A stretch of DNA of 64,000 bases from Chamaea fasciata (lineage: Eukaryota; Chordata; Aves; Passeriformes; Sylviidae). Location of the stretch: contig JARCOQ010000006.1 in NCBI GenBank assembly GCA_029207755.1, positions 66,872,093-66,936,092 of the forward strand, written 5' to 3'. Below are positions 12,301-25,322 of this stretch, one piece after another. Positions within the stretch are counted from its first letter, which is position 1, and each line of letters opens with the position of its first letter. A program made the position numbers and the translations under genes. The notes beneath the pieces are model-generated. The model had not been told where the DNA came from, did no database searches, and worked only from the letters and a program-made list of their open reading frames with translations.

Positions 12301-15300
12301 CTAGGTTTTGTTAACACCGAACTGAAGAGCTTTGGGCCTTGAATCAATTTTAGCCTCCTTGACCAAGGAAACCCTGCAGAGAGTCATACTAAGATCAACG
12401 AGAACAGATTTCCAAGTGAACAGAGCCATATAAGTATATCTTGCACTACAGGGGAGTGGTTTTTATTTTCCCTATGATCTGCCCTTGCTCCAATATTAAA
12501 TTCAAACACTACTCAATTTTCCTTGGCATGCAGCTCTTTGCAATGAGACCCTAAAGTTTTCTTGTAGGTGATACACAGTAATGAGAGCCCTAAGACAAAC
12601 TAGAATTTCAAACATCAGATGGATTTCTTCTACAAATTGAGATAAATAATAAACCCAAAACTACTCCAAGGTCTCACTGTGACCTATTCCAAAAGCAAGT
12701 AATGGAGAGTCCCACTCTCCTCCCAGATGACCTGGGGGATTTCCTGCTAAATTACTGTGATCCCAGACGTCTGGGTGTGTGAAGTGGGTCCACCAGCTAA
12801 AAGTCCATCTCCAACCTTGAGCTTCAACTAAAAACATGTGTATGAGGCTGGATGATGGAAGAGAGTGTAAGGGAAGGAGAATTAAACTGATGTTGACATT
12901 ATTTGAAATGCACTTTAATTCATGCTCTGCCAGATAGCTGAAGATTAATCTCAAACTGTTTATTTTAATGTATCGTATTTCTGACTTGCAGCTAGCTATC
13001 AGCTGGTATAATATAAGCTTTAATTTTGGCACCAACAAGTCGTCATTGTGTTTACATTTTCACTCACACTTTCTTTGGTTTTATCATAAGCAATTTCATG
13101 ATTTAATGGCACTTGCTTTCCTGAATAAGAACTGGTGCACTTAATTTTTGGTGATGGGGGAGAGACCTTTTATAAATTACCTATTTTCCTTGTGTAGTTG
13201 CTTGTAACATCGAGGTCTTGAAAGATCCCTTAGTTACATGACCATTTCTGAGGGAAAATGAAAATGAAACAGAAGATAATCTGGTTTTAAATTCTGGGTT
13301 AAGGATCGGGCTGATCTGAATAAATAGAAAAGTTTTAGTAATTTTTCTAGCTAAACTCCAAACTCCACATTGAAAATTTGAATTTCATTGAGCTCAAATA
13401 GAGCTACATTATAATCCAGAAATAACTAGGAAAATGCTGTCAGTATAAAATCATAGCAACTAGAAAAAAAAACTAGGTATTTTGCTGAACAGAGTTACTC
13501 TAGCACAGCCTAGTCTGAGAAAGAGCTTGGATTAATTTATTTGATCCAAATATTTTTAATGACTTAAAGATCTTGCTTTTTTAAATTAATGTAAACTTGG
13601 AGAGGCAGACACTTGTAGATCCCAATGGCCATGGACAGGAAATACTCTCTGGATGTGTAGTCAAGAGTCGCATTCCCATCTTCCCTAGGATAGGACTGGG
13701 CTCTTGCTCCCTTCCTCCTGCCAAAGGACAAGCCCTACTCCATACTGAGTTTACAACCGGTGGTCTGGTTTTAGGATCTGTGGCATGTTTCCAAGATGAC
13801 ATAGCAGGGTGCTCAGATGCCTCCAATGAGCAGCAGTGGCACGTCTGAGAGGAATTTTTATACAACACATGGATATAAAGCTCAAGGATTCATGTTTTAC
13901 ACAAGGCAGCACAGTCTGAAGAGTCAGCCTTTACAACCGAGTAATGCCGAATAGTCCCAAGCTATGCTCCAAGTATTACCACTTGCAAAACACTGCAAGA
14001 CCTCACAAGTATGGAGACACACAAGCAGGAGGCAAAATGCATCATGACTTCTAGCCAGATTTCTTGGCTTGAGAAAATTTCCCAGTGAGAGAAAGTTCCT
14101 CTGACTCTGGAGCATGCTACAGGAATTCAAACAGGAACCATACATCTTGAAGACACATAAAGCTGTGAAAGCAAAGACAAGATTTTTGTACCTGTATCTG
14201 CAGATTTTGTCCTCTTGGGACAGAATTTGCATATAGCCTCTCTGGGAGAAAATGAACTGTGGAGGGCTAGCAAAAACAGAGAATGAGAAATTATAAAGAA
14301 GGCAATAAAAAGAAAAGAATAGGAGACAAGTCCTAGACCTCACACAGCCTCTGTTAAACAATGGGGAGAAAATCTTCCAGGAATTCAGTAAGACCTGAGA
14401 AGAAATAGAGGGACTGCTGGAACAAATGGCTGCTGGCTCCAGTTCCACTGAATGACCTTGACTGTGCACATTAGAGCTAGTTGTTACATCAGGCACTGAA
14501 ATAGAGAACAGACCATAAAAAAAACTCTGAACATTTCCTCCCATAAGATTCCTTTGTTATAGGACCCTTTTGTAGCATTTAGTAATAATTTCCTCTCTGA
14601 CAAATGTTCTTGTGCAAATTATAATGCCATTATGTTCTGATGCGAGCTTTTCCCTCGTTTCTTAGTTAATTCATCTTTATGGAAGTTCTTCAGCTGCCAG
14701 CCAGTACTGGAAAGTTATTAATTCCAAGTGACTTTAATAATGCATGGGCGCTGAGGAGAAGTTTAGCAAACTCTCAAAATATTTCTTTACCAACACTTAA
14801 CTGAATATTATATTTGTCCTCTAATTTCTTTTTCTTTGCTGGAAAACCTTCACCTGGATCTCTGCCATGGTTCATGGCTTTTTCAGCTCTGACAAGGTGG
14901 GTTGCTAGTAGGAAGCACAGGAAAGATGGGGAGCGAATCATCTCTTTATTCCCCACTTACATGGTTGATCCCAGAGTTTCTGTAAAACCTCTCCTCTGCT
15001 CTTTTCTGCACAAAATGTGAATTTTGTTACACACAGAGCAGAGCCAGGGAAGTCAGATGAGGCGAGAAACAGAGCTGCTCAGACTATTTCTTCCTGTGTG
15101 GTTGGCCACAGCCAGCCATCAAGGCAAAGGTGTTTCAAGACAGCATGGACTTATTTCTCAACCATTAATCCTCTTCTGATTGTCCACATTTTCTTCCTCT
15201 ACACTCAGGTATGTCCAGGAGCCCTAACACACCCCCTAAGCTGCACTTTAGTGGTGCCAAAACCTTCATAAATTATCATTCTCTCTGCTTCACTAGCAGA

Positions 15301-18300
15301 TAACTTGTGCTCAGTCTGATTAAAAATTTGGCAAAAGATGTAAAATGGGTGGTGCACCAGAAAGTTTGACCTTGGGAATTCATCTAATGTTCACACAAAA
15401 GGTGGTAAAAAGACATTTATAAAGTAATTTGCAGGAAACTCAGATTGCAGCAGGCACCACATTTTTGCTTTAGTGACATTCAGCACCTGGCAGCCACTCA
15501 AGTGATCAAGAAGAAAGATACTCTCTCATTCTGAACAACCTCAGAGGAACCCCACAAATGGGAGCTTACTCATCCTAAAGAATTTTTTTGGGGGGAAAGG
15601 GAATATTTCACCCTTTTGTAACTTTCCAAAAGGATTCTTCTGACTGGCTGTGAAAATCAGCATGATCTCTCTTTTCTTCTAACTTTGTTCAAGTTTAACA
15701 CAAACAGCTTAAATTCTATGTGGTTACTGGAACAAAATATACTGCCAGGGACTGAAACTATTAAATCTTTTCTTTTATCTGTTCCTCATGGATATCACAT
15801 GCCCAGACAAGTTAGATTGCTCATAACAGTCTGAGCTTAATAATATTTTCCCCATTAAAAGGGAATTCCTTGTGATAACAATTGCAGAGATGAAACTCTC
15901 CACAGTGATTTTATAGTATTTTTTCTCAATAAGGCTAATGAAACAGATTCATAAAGCTGAATATTTTCAGTGTTGCAAGACATAGGCATTGGCAGTGATG
16001 CTGTGTTTAGTAGCTTGCTCAGACTCTTGACATCATAAAATAATGTATCTTTTTTTAAGAAGCTATTTAAACCATGGGACAGTTTTGGTAAAATTCAGGT
16101 AAAAATACAGTATCTAAATGACCAGTCCTGATGAGGAAACCAGAAAGGGAGAGGGAGGAAACTGAAACAAGAAAAGTTGAAATAAAAGAGGTGCAAGCCA
16201 TTGAAAAACATTATGAGAAGTTCATATGGAACACCAAAATCTCAAAGTTTGCCTCTCAGCTGAACTATAGTTCAGCCTGACTGAATAAAGACATCTTTTG
16301 CATACAATTACTCCTTGACTATTGTTTGTAAAACATTAGCAAGGTCTTGAAAACCTAAAGGAAAAATAATTGCCTTTAACATTTTCTCTATTAAACAAGT
16401 TAATTTTTCAGATTCTTTTTAATACCCATCACTCCAGCCAACCAACTGTCTTGGTTTTTGCTGTGTTACTTGTGCAGACATGAAAGACATCATAGCTTTA
16501 CAGAAAGCTATAGCCCTTGATCATCAGTCACACCACGGCTGAGTAATAGCCTGACACACTGATCTCTTCTTTCCTCACTCCAAACTATGATAATAAAGGA
16601 CCATCTTGCTGTTTCTTGCTGTTTCTCTTTTCGTGCCAGAAAAAAAGCCTGCCATCTAACCTGCTCTCTGCTGGCAATCCAAGAGTGGAACAGACATTTT
16701 CCTAGCAGGAAAGCTGTCATTTTTAATAATGAATAATCAAAGTGTAAATCTGACTGCTCTGAACCCACAGCCAAACAGAAAGTCTGTTTATGATATTTTC
16801 TGGCAAAACTCAAATATATTTGCAAGTACCCCAAAACCTTTTGTCACCCAAGGCTTGTCTGTCATAGTGGTGTCAGCACTTGTGCTTGGATTCCTCTGAG
16901 TTTTATCATGTCACTGTAGTGCCATAAAATAATTCCAGCATGCTGAGCCATCCCTACATGAGGTCAGGGCAAAAAAAAATTTGGGGTTTGGCCACCCAGA
17001 GGAGGGAGGGATGAACCATCAGCTCCGCTGATGAAGAAGACACTGAACTTCCCCCTCTTGCCCCAAATCACACTAACATCTGGAGCTCTGCCAGTGACCC
17101 CTGTGCCAAACAGGATATATTTTGAAAACCTGAGCTCTGCCTTTCAATGGTGAAGTTGCTAACTTGGATCATTTCAGGCAGAGCTTTAGGATATCTGGAG
17201 CAGAGAGAATATCTGCTGCCCTTGTTTAATTTTGTAGCATTTGGGTTTTTCATATTAAAGCTTTAACTTTATAGAGCTTAACATTTATAATTTAATATTT
17301 ATAGGGTGTTTCATTAACATTTCTTAAAGACCACCTACCTTTGCTTCCATAAATTGGTATGAAATTCATTAGCCCTTCCTAGAATAGCAAAAAAATCAAG
17401 GAGTTAAATTGCATGAAATAACAGTTAAGCTACTACCTATCCACAGAATTACACTTTTCTAAAGAAAAGTGTGCTTACCAGAGTAAACTCTAATTCCTTT
17501 TGAGAAAAACTAGTAAGAACAACAAAAGAGATTGATGTAAATATTTTAATAGCAGCAGTATTGTTGCAGCTGTAACTGTCTAAAGGCATAGGAATCACTA
17601 GTAAGAAGATGCAACATTTTTTATCAGACTGACTGACACAGCAGTAAAACACTGGAAAAGAATGGACAAAGCTGAGAGAAAAAAGAAAGCCCTGAAATAT
17701 GGTAAATCAAACATAGATGTCCCCATGCCTCATGATGGACATCTTCAGACAGAGCTGCATGGAGGCTTCCAACACCGTAAGGTTTCATCCCTGCTGGAGT
17801 TTGGACACTGCACAGAACATGTGACAGCAGGGACCCAACCAAATACAGCTGTACCTGGGCATGCTTATCAGCTTAAAAGAAATATATTGATATGTCTGTT
17901 AGATGAGGTTATACATCACCATAGGCAGGACAATGAACTCCAGGGAACAGGCTAAGAGACGTCACTCAACATGATTTGTTCTCCTGGAATTTTATTTATG
18001 ACTGCTGTACTTAAAAGCACTCTGAAGTGCTGGCCAAAGCAAGACTTAAATTTAAATTTGGATTAACCCTGACTAAAGTTTATCCTGAAGAGGATGAATT
18101 TGTATTTATATCCAAGGCTCAAGTAAACTGTTTTCTCTCTCATCCTATTACTGCACTTGAGCCACGTGGAAAAAAAATGAAGTTTACTCCTCTACTAAGG
18201 AAGGAAAAAGATTTGCAATGATTTATGACCAGACAGTCCTGTTAACTTGTAATGAAATGTAGGTGCTTATTACTGACATAAAATTTAAAACCTGAAACTG

Positions 18301-21300
18301 AGATTAAAAAAAGCTACATGCATATCCAACAGCTCAGGCAGTTTGTACATTAAATCAAGAGGTCAGGCTACAAAACAGTGGCCAACATCAGGATTCACTG
18401 TGGAAGGAAAAAGCGATGAGGGATTACTAGTCCATCAATTCAGTCTAATATTACAAAAAGTCTATCTTTGAGTTCAATTGGCCTTTCCTTCCTATGCATG
18501 ACTCCAGCAGGACTCAGCTTCCAGCTCCCACGAGTTTTCCAGTCAGTTTGAGGTACATAAACCTAAACACAATATCAAATCAGATGTGTGTAAACACAAA
18601 ATCCCCAACTTTCAGTCAGTCACACATTCAAAACAATTTGTTAATTTCACTGTCTCTACCTATATGCATAGACTCAAAAACCCTGCTCCATTTAAAAAAA
18701 TTATACCGGCACAGATTCACTGGTGCTTCTACATTTCTGCCTTTAATTCTGGCAAAGATGACAGAAGAAACAAAAGAAGATAAAAGAGTATTCTCCTTTC
18801 AAAGGGCCAAATGAAAGAAATGCCTCTGAGTACCAGGATTAATTTAACCTTAATTGTTTGAAATGCTCTTCCCAAGCATCACGTTGTCCCCAAAGAAACA
18901 AATGGAATTGGGATGCTGCCCTGAAGGACATTGTTTTCCAGCTTACAAAACCAGAAGTTATTGAATGCAACTGAATGTGTAACTGGTCACCAGGAAGACA
19001 ATGGAAACCTAAAACCAGGCGAGAAATGGGGAATTCAGCTGGGGAATTCCCCAACCACCCATTTCCATACAAGACGGGAGGCTTCAGAAAGGTTTTTGTT
19101 AAAATACAGTCTAGATTTGGCCTCAGTGTAAAGAATTCTTTTAAAAACATATTCCTACATTTCTTGTTGAATCTGTGAAGACTGTGTTGAATAAAAGCAG
19201 TGCCCAGGAATTTACCACACCTCTAGGAATACCAGGTGCTAACGGGTATTGAGATCAAGGCATCTTTTCAGACTACTTGACACCATGAGAGCTAAGAAAT
19301 GGTAGAATAAAAAGTTTCTGATTTTTTTTTATAGTTTTGGTTTTGTTCAGGGTATTTTTCAAGCTGAACAAAAAAGAATAGAAAAAAATATTGTTAGAGT
19401 TGGAAACAAAACATTTCCCTCTGAAGGAGAATATTCAAACAGCATATCTGACTGCAGCATTTAGATTCACATTCTTTGTGTGTGTTGCAGTGGCCAGTCT
19501 GTGGAAGAAAAATGAGTTTTATGCTTTGACAGAGCATCAAAAGTTTTGAAGTTTTTTCTCAAAAAGGAGTGTATCACAATGGGAAACTTTGTTCTTTTCT
19601 CTCCCTTGTCTTAACAATTTTAAGTAAATCACAAATTTTCTTTTTTTATTATAGCATCCTGTATCAGGGGAGGGAAAACAACAGAGGATAAACAAAAAAC
19701 ATCTCATTTTTGTGTACACAGATGGGTTTATGTTTCAGCTGTAATATACAATAATGTCAATTCTGTGGAGCAACATATTAACAGAACTTTTCTAACAGTC
19801 TTTTCTGTCAAATAACTACAGCTGTAGCAACTTTAGGTTTTATTGTTCATGACTATGCAAATTATGATTGGCCATCCGATAAATCTTCCTTTCTAAACTT
19901 CTGAGTTACAAAGGAAAAGGTTTAACTCTATTACCTTCCTCTTTCCTACTGAATGTGTTATAAAATGCTTAAAAATGAATTATTGTGTAAATTCTCAAGC
20001 TGAAGTTTTTATGTAAATAGTCCACACACAATTTATAGCATTCTTGTTTGTGTAACATTCTAGCTTATTGGCATTTGTCCCATGAATATACTGTTTTGGA
20101 AATTAGGCACTAGGGTTGTAAAACATGGTTTTCCCAGTACACCATTTTAAGAAAAAAGAAATAATAAAAATCAGCCTTGAAAGACTTTTCTGGTAAGATA
20201 TTTTAAATTTAAAGATCAGGGTGAATATGTACTTTCATGAGGTAAGGAAAGAGTAGCTCATTATTAGAGTAATGACCTCTGTAATTGTTCATGTGGCTTT
20301 GGACAGGAATGCATATTATTTATAACATAGAGACCTTGGAACTGCTTATAGTGACAGCAAGAATAGCCATGGCCTGAATAAACAGATTCCAAGGCAGAAA
20401 AAAATGGGTGGTATTGAAGGAATCATCCTCAGGGTGCTCCCTGTGAAAAGCAGAAAGTTTCTCCAATCATATAATGATTTTTGTTTGAGTTTTTTGTTTG
20501 TTTTTGTTTTGTTTAATCCCTCAATCATTCTTTCTTTGTATTCCCTCAAGTGTATCCCAGGCCCCAGAAAGATGAAAAATACCAGCAGACAGCCACACCT
20601 TCCCTCAGGAGCAGAAGGTTGAAAGGAAATAAAAGGAGAAGCCCCCATACTAACTCAAACCTGAAGAAAAACTGATAAGAACGAAATTATTCCATAACCT
20701 TGCAGAACAAGAATGAATCCCTGTTATTCTGTGTCTGAGATTTGGCTACAGACTCCAACTGGACTGACAAGAGGTAATGTTTTATCTTCCCAGTTTATTA
20801 AAAACACATGTATCAGACTTAAAAGCACACAAATCAACTCCAAAAAAACAAGCTAAATAATGGATGAAAAATAAGTAAATGAGGGAGAACAGTAAAATAA
20901 AGGCTAAACTAAACTTTACAGTAATCACAAAGGTCCTTGCTATATAAAAATAATTTGTCAAAGTCATATCAATCTCATGATTACTAATACAAAGTTTAAA
21001 AATAGCAATGATGTGGTATCTCTAATTTCCATTTGTTAGTTGTTTATTATCTTGCATTTGACTTCTGCTTTAAGTGCTCAGTATGTTCTTGATTCTGCAA
21101 CAACAACAGCAAAATAAACAGAGAGACTTTCTCATTTTTTGCTGGTTCCCTCCCATCTCTGCACTCCACTGGAGATGGAAGATGTCAATTTGGATAAGGT
21201 GTTTTCCTCCAGACAATATAAATTTCATCATGGCCTTCACTGGAGAAGGCTATAAAACAACAAAAACCATTGAAACATGTCATTCCCCAGATCCTCACTA

Positions 21301-22488
21301 ATGCCATGTTACTTGAACAACTCAGGCAGAATCTGAGTGGTGCTGCAAGTCGTGTGCTGAGCAGAGGCTTCTTAAACCCCCTTGGCTTCAGTGACACTCC
21401 ACCATCTGCACAAGGCTGGGAGGGAGCAGGATTTAATTAGGAGTGCAGCAGACACAGCTGGCATTAGAAAAGTATTCAGGCCCCAGGCTTCCTTCGATCA
21501 CCTTTTCGCCTCCAAATCTAAGCCTTATGCCTTGAACTTCCCGAAAATACTGACATTGCATTTTCCATATCCAACAGCCTATTGTGATCTCTTCACACAA
21601 TTGCTTACCTGAAGTTCATAGAGGAGAGCTGCCAACAGGATGTTATGTGAATGAAAGAGAATTCCATGATCATGTAACGAAGGAATTATTACAGACAGGC
21701 ATAGGAGGGTGAGTGTGTTTTAGATCATTACCCCAGAACAGTAACTTGTGCTTCCTCCCATGTTTCATGCTACAGTTGAGAAAGAAAATCTTAATAACAC
21801 CAACAGACTACATGTAAACAAGTAAGATTTGGAAAATAAAGTAGACTCTCCTTTACAGAATAACAGCCTGCTTCTGATCCCAATAGTGAAGGAAAAATAT
21901 TTCATCTTGTACTCCAAATCAGAATTTCTTTGGGATTAGGTCTGAACCTTCAGTTTTAACCACAGCCTAGCCTGCTGCATCCATTTGCATTCAAAATGGA
22001 TAGTACTTGGTGCTCTTAAACATTTTCTTAAATTTCTCCAGTTTCCATTGATGAATGATTTTTTGCATCACTACTGGCTGGGATTTCACATCCGTCTGAT
22101 ATTTTGAGCAGTGAAACATTAACTACCTTCTGATCAAACCAGAGCCATCATAGCGTCCCCAGTACTAAATTACTCTAGGAAGTCACTCTAAAGTATCACC
22201 ATCAGACCCCCTTTTGCAGTCTACCATATCCATAAATTCTCATTTCTCCCTGGATCTCTTGGATTTTCTCCTACACTGTGACCATCACCTCCCACCACTC
22301 TCAGTGTGGCCCTGTGCCTGTAGCGTGGAGCAATTGGCTCTCAGCTCTGGAAAGAAATCATCTCATGCTCTGAGATAATCCTCACCTTGAGCTAAGCCTG
22401 ACTTACTGTGGCCTGACTTCCTTGTGTCTGCCTTCACTTTCCTGGGTAAAATACATTCTTCAGCTCATACTCTTTATAAATATCAAGA
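9400..22488. other. Gene-free DNA between the first LTR and a CR1 fragment
   Basis: About 13 kb of AT-rich, mostly unique DNA without recognisable genes or repeats. The longest open frame is 206 codons (13924-14544, minus), with no known domain and a Ser/Phe/Leu/Cys-rich composition caused by a pyrimidine-rich strand. Candidate regulatory spots are a hairpin at 9819-9840 with a TATA-like box at 9940, and an octamer motif at 19855. Confidence 0.75.
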
Positions 22489-22650
22489 AACAGAATGGTT
22501 TGGGATTGAAGGGACCTTCAAGATCATCTCATTCCACCCCCCTGCCATGGGCAGGGACACCTTCTTCTTGGCCAGGTTCCTCAGGGCCCCATCCAGCCTG
22601 GCCTTGGATACTTCCAGGGATGGGGCATCCACAGCTTCTCTGGGCATTCT
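22489..22650 (-). mobile_element. CR1 LINE 3' fragment
   Basis: The plus strand runs AGAATGGTTTGGGATTGAAG, GACCTTCAAGATCATCTCAT, CTGCCATGGGCAGGGACACC, CCAGGGATGGGGCATCCACA and CTTCTCTGGGCA. This is a nearly consensus CR1 3' end in reverse orientation, about 160 bp long and 5'-truncated as usual. Confidence 0.92.
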
Positions 22651-23692
22651 TTCAAATGTGAACTTTGAAGGACTGGCTTTAAAAACCCTTCCCCAGCAGG
22701 CACAGGAGGAAGGTAGGCAGACAGCACCATGCCAGGCAGGGCCCAGCACAGCTTTCTGCTCCCTTGCTCTGATCAGCAGGCGTGTTACAGACATCTACTC
22801 AAAGGCTCCTGCCTGAAAAGAGAGGCACAAACTGGGTTTTTCTCTCTCTCAAAGTCAGCTGTTCTTACTGAATCCAGACTTCATGGGCTTATGCTCTTTG
22901 TGAGTTTTCTGACTGATGTGATGAGGCACTGTGGTGCCTTCTCTGTTCACCTCTCAGAGCTTAACGTCTGAATAAGCAAATTGAAGAAGTCTTCATTCTT
23001 CCCAGACATCAGACAAAATATCATGTCCAGCCCATGTATAAACAGATTTTTTAAATCTTTTCAGAAATTAATCAGCGTCAGTAAACACTTAATTTCCTTC
23101 CTCTAGGAAAGCCCTCTATCTCAGACTATGCTATTTGCAATAGGAAAGGCAGCCAAACATTTTGTTGGGTTTAGTTTTTGTACTATTTTGTCTATCCAAA
23201 GGGTATCCGGATGGTTTGCTCTCTCCCAGCTCAGGAATTGCAGCTCTGGCAAGGACCACATCCCCCACCAGCAGATTAGACACAGCCAGTGCTCCTGCTG
23301 CAGCAGCACATTGCTGCCTCTGTGGCCTGATTCCTCAGACAGCCTTCAAGGTGATGGCTTTGAGACAAGTGTCTGATGTGCTTGTAAATTCAAGTGCAGG
23401 GCCTCATCAGCACCTTTGTTTGATTTGATAAAGACACACCAACCTTGGTAGCTAAGATTAAAAACAAGCTTAGATTAAGTCAGGCACCATGAAAGACTAC
23501 ATTCATGCTCCCCTTCAAATATCCCCTTGTCCAAGTTACAGGGGTAAAAATCCTTTTTTTTTTAAAAAACTTGTTATTAAAAAAAAAAAACCCAAAAGGA
23601 ATTCTAGAAGAAAGAAATGAGGAGGAAAAGTGCTGGAGTTTTCAAGAAAATTCCTAAAGTGGAGATAAGCAAGAGAAACATATATGTAAAGA

Positions 23693-23742
<50 letters not shown>
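23693..23742 (+). repeat. (AAT)n microsatellite
   Basis: About 50 bp of pure AAT repeat, followed by degraded AATA-type units to about 23775. Confidence 0.97.
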
Positions 23743-23743
<1 letters not shown>

Positions 23744-24182
23744 TCAAAAACGATAATAAAATAGTAATAATAAAACCTCATTCTTTATAAAAGCTTAAGC
23801 ATGAGCCTCACCCTTCTGAGCTCCTCCTGGCTTGGAGCTTCAGAATTTCCATGGAGGTGCAGCTTTTTGACACTTCTCAGAGGAGCCACTGTCCTTCATC
23901 ACCCCTTCCCTCCCATGCTGATGGGCTGCAGGTGGCTCTTCTCCTTGCTACAGGCAGTTGTTGCAAGGGGAATTTGCCTGGGAATAACTAATTTTTTAAC
24001 CCTGCCCCTGCCATATCCTTCTGTAAAGGAATTTGGCCCACCACTTCCTTAGAAGCCATGTACAGCACTGAAAGGGGAAGCAGAAACTGCAGTTAAGTAC
24101 CTTTCAGTGTTTGTGCTGCTCTCCTCAGTAGTAAGGCCACAAAATGACAAAAAATTACCAAAAAACAAACCCCTTTTAACTG

Positions 24183-24330
24183 AAAGGGGATGGGTTTAGA
24201 TTAGATATTAGGAAGAAATTCTTTATTGTGAGGTTCCAGAACAGTTTGTCCAGAGAAACTGGGGATGCCCCATCCCTGGAAACGTTCAAGGCCAAGGTTG
24301 GACAGGGCTTGGAACAACATGGTCTGCTCC
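24183..24330 (+). mobile_element. CR1 LINE 3' fragment
   Basis: The plus strand reads TTAGATATTAGGAAGAAATT, TGCCCCATCCCTGGAAACGT and TCAAGGCCAAGGTTGGACAG, CR1 3' sequence in sense orientation. The right part (after about 24310) decays and lacks the usual terminal repeats. Confidence 0.85.
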
Positions 24331-24650
24331 CTTGGGACACTCAGGGACAGCAGGGTCCAGCTGGCTGGAAGTGTCAGCAGGATTTATCTCTGTCCTTCCC
24401 TGACTTCATGGACTGGTTTTAAATTTGGCCATGCCACGTACCATCACTTGGGCACATCTGACCAGGACTCAGAGCCCTTTATTCATTAAGGTGCAAAGCT
24501 GTTTCCATCCAGTTACAATTCCCAGGTTTGGGCTGGCTCCTACAGGGGTGAAGAAAGCCAAGGTATTTTTAATTTAGAGAAATAAGGCAGCTGTGCCCAC
24601 TTTCCCTTTCCTCAATTAACTGAGGAGCTCCCATCCAGCTTATGAAACAC

Positions 24651-24857
24651 CTAGACAAATTTACTCTTCTCCTTTCCTGACTCTGGAAACCGCCTTTTTG
24701 ATAACATCCAGCACTTCAAATCTGGTTCCTCACAGTCAGCAGGTGGTGTAATTGATGAAAAATCATCAGGAGTCAGCTGAACACGTACATCACCAGGCAT
24801 CTCAATTCGTGCATCCCAATATTCTTCCCATAGTCCCATAAACTCAGCAGCAAAAGC
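24651..24857 (-). pseudogene. Isolated protein-like open stretch, possible exon or pseudogene remnant
   Basis: Between an upstream TAA (24858-24860) and a TAG (24651-24653) the minus strand is open for 68 codons. It reads with balanced, charged, non-repetitive composition: AEFMGLWEEYWDARIEMPGD, then VQLTPDDF and CEEPDLKCWMLSKRRFPES. I do not recognise the family. A GTAAAT donor-like site lies at 24659-24664, which would give a short exon; no convincing acceptor was found and no partner exons were seen nearby. It may be chance, a decayed retrocopy fragment, or an exon of an unknown transcript. Confidence 0.25.
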
Positions 24858-25275
24858 TTATCTGACAGCAGTGCTTTCACACTGAGCCACCAGAAACCAG
24901 AACAGGACAAGGCCTTTCCACTTTACATGAAATTAATTATACCACCAGAGGATGGAGTGCAGCACCATGAGGCAGGTGTCATGCCTGGAGGGTAGATCAA
25001 GGCAATTCAATCCCTTAATCCAGTAATTATTTTTATAGTATTCAAAATTCATATGGAGAGCTATGCTGAAACAGCAGTTCCTGACAGGACATAAGAGAAA
25101 AATTAGTGTGTATTATTAGGACAGGAGTGACTGGTCATGCTTGTGAGCATCATTTCAAATATATTGGGAATTTAGGCCTGGAGTCCTTGTTAAATACAAA
25201 CCAATGCAATTTACAGCCCCTGAAAATCAAGTGAAATGTTCAAAACCCTACTCAAGGTGGGTTATAAGTCCACAG

Positions 25276-25278
<3 letters not shown>

Positions 25279-25318
<40 letters not shown>
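25279..25318 (+). repeat. Poly-T tract (40 nt)
   Basis: An uninterrupted run of 40 T, poly-A on the minus strand. It could be the tail of a retroposed transcript on the minus strand (25319-25620) or plain replication slippage. Confidence 0.95.

Positions 25319-25322
<4 letters not shown>

Noticed and set aside
22424..22816. 130-codon open frame on the plus strand
   Set aside because: Its core is a reverse-oriented CR1 3' fragment (22489-22650), which is non-coding in this direction.
23536..23781. Poly-Leu open frame on the minus strand
   Set aside because: Produced by the second AAT/ATT microsatellite.
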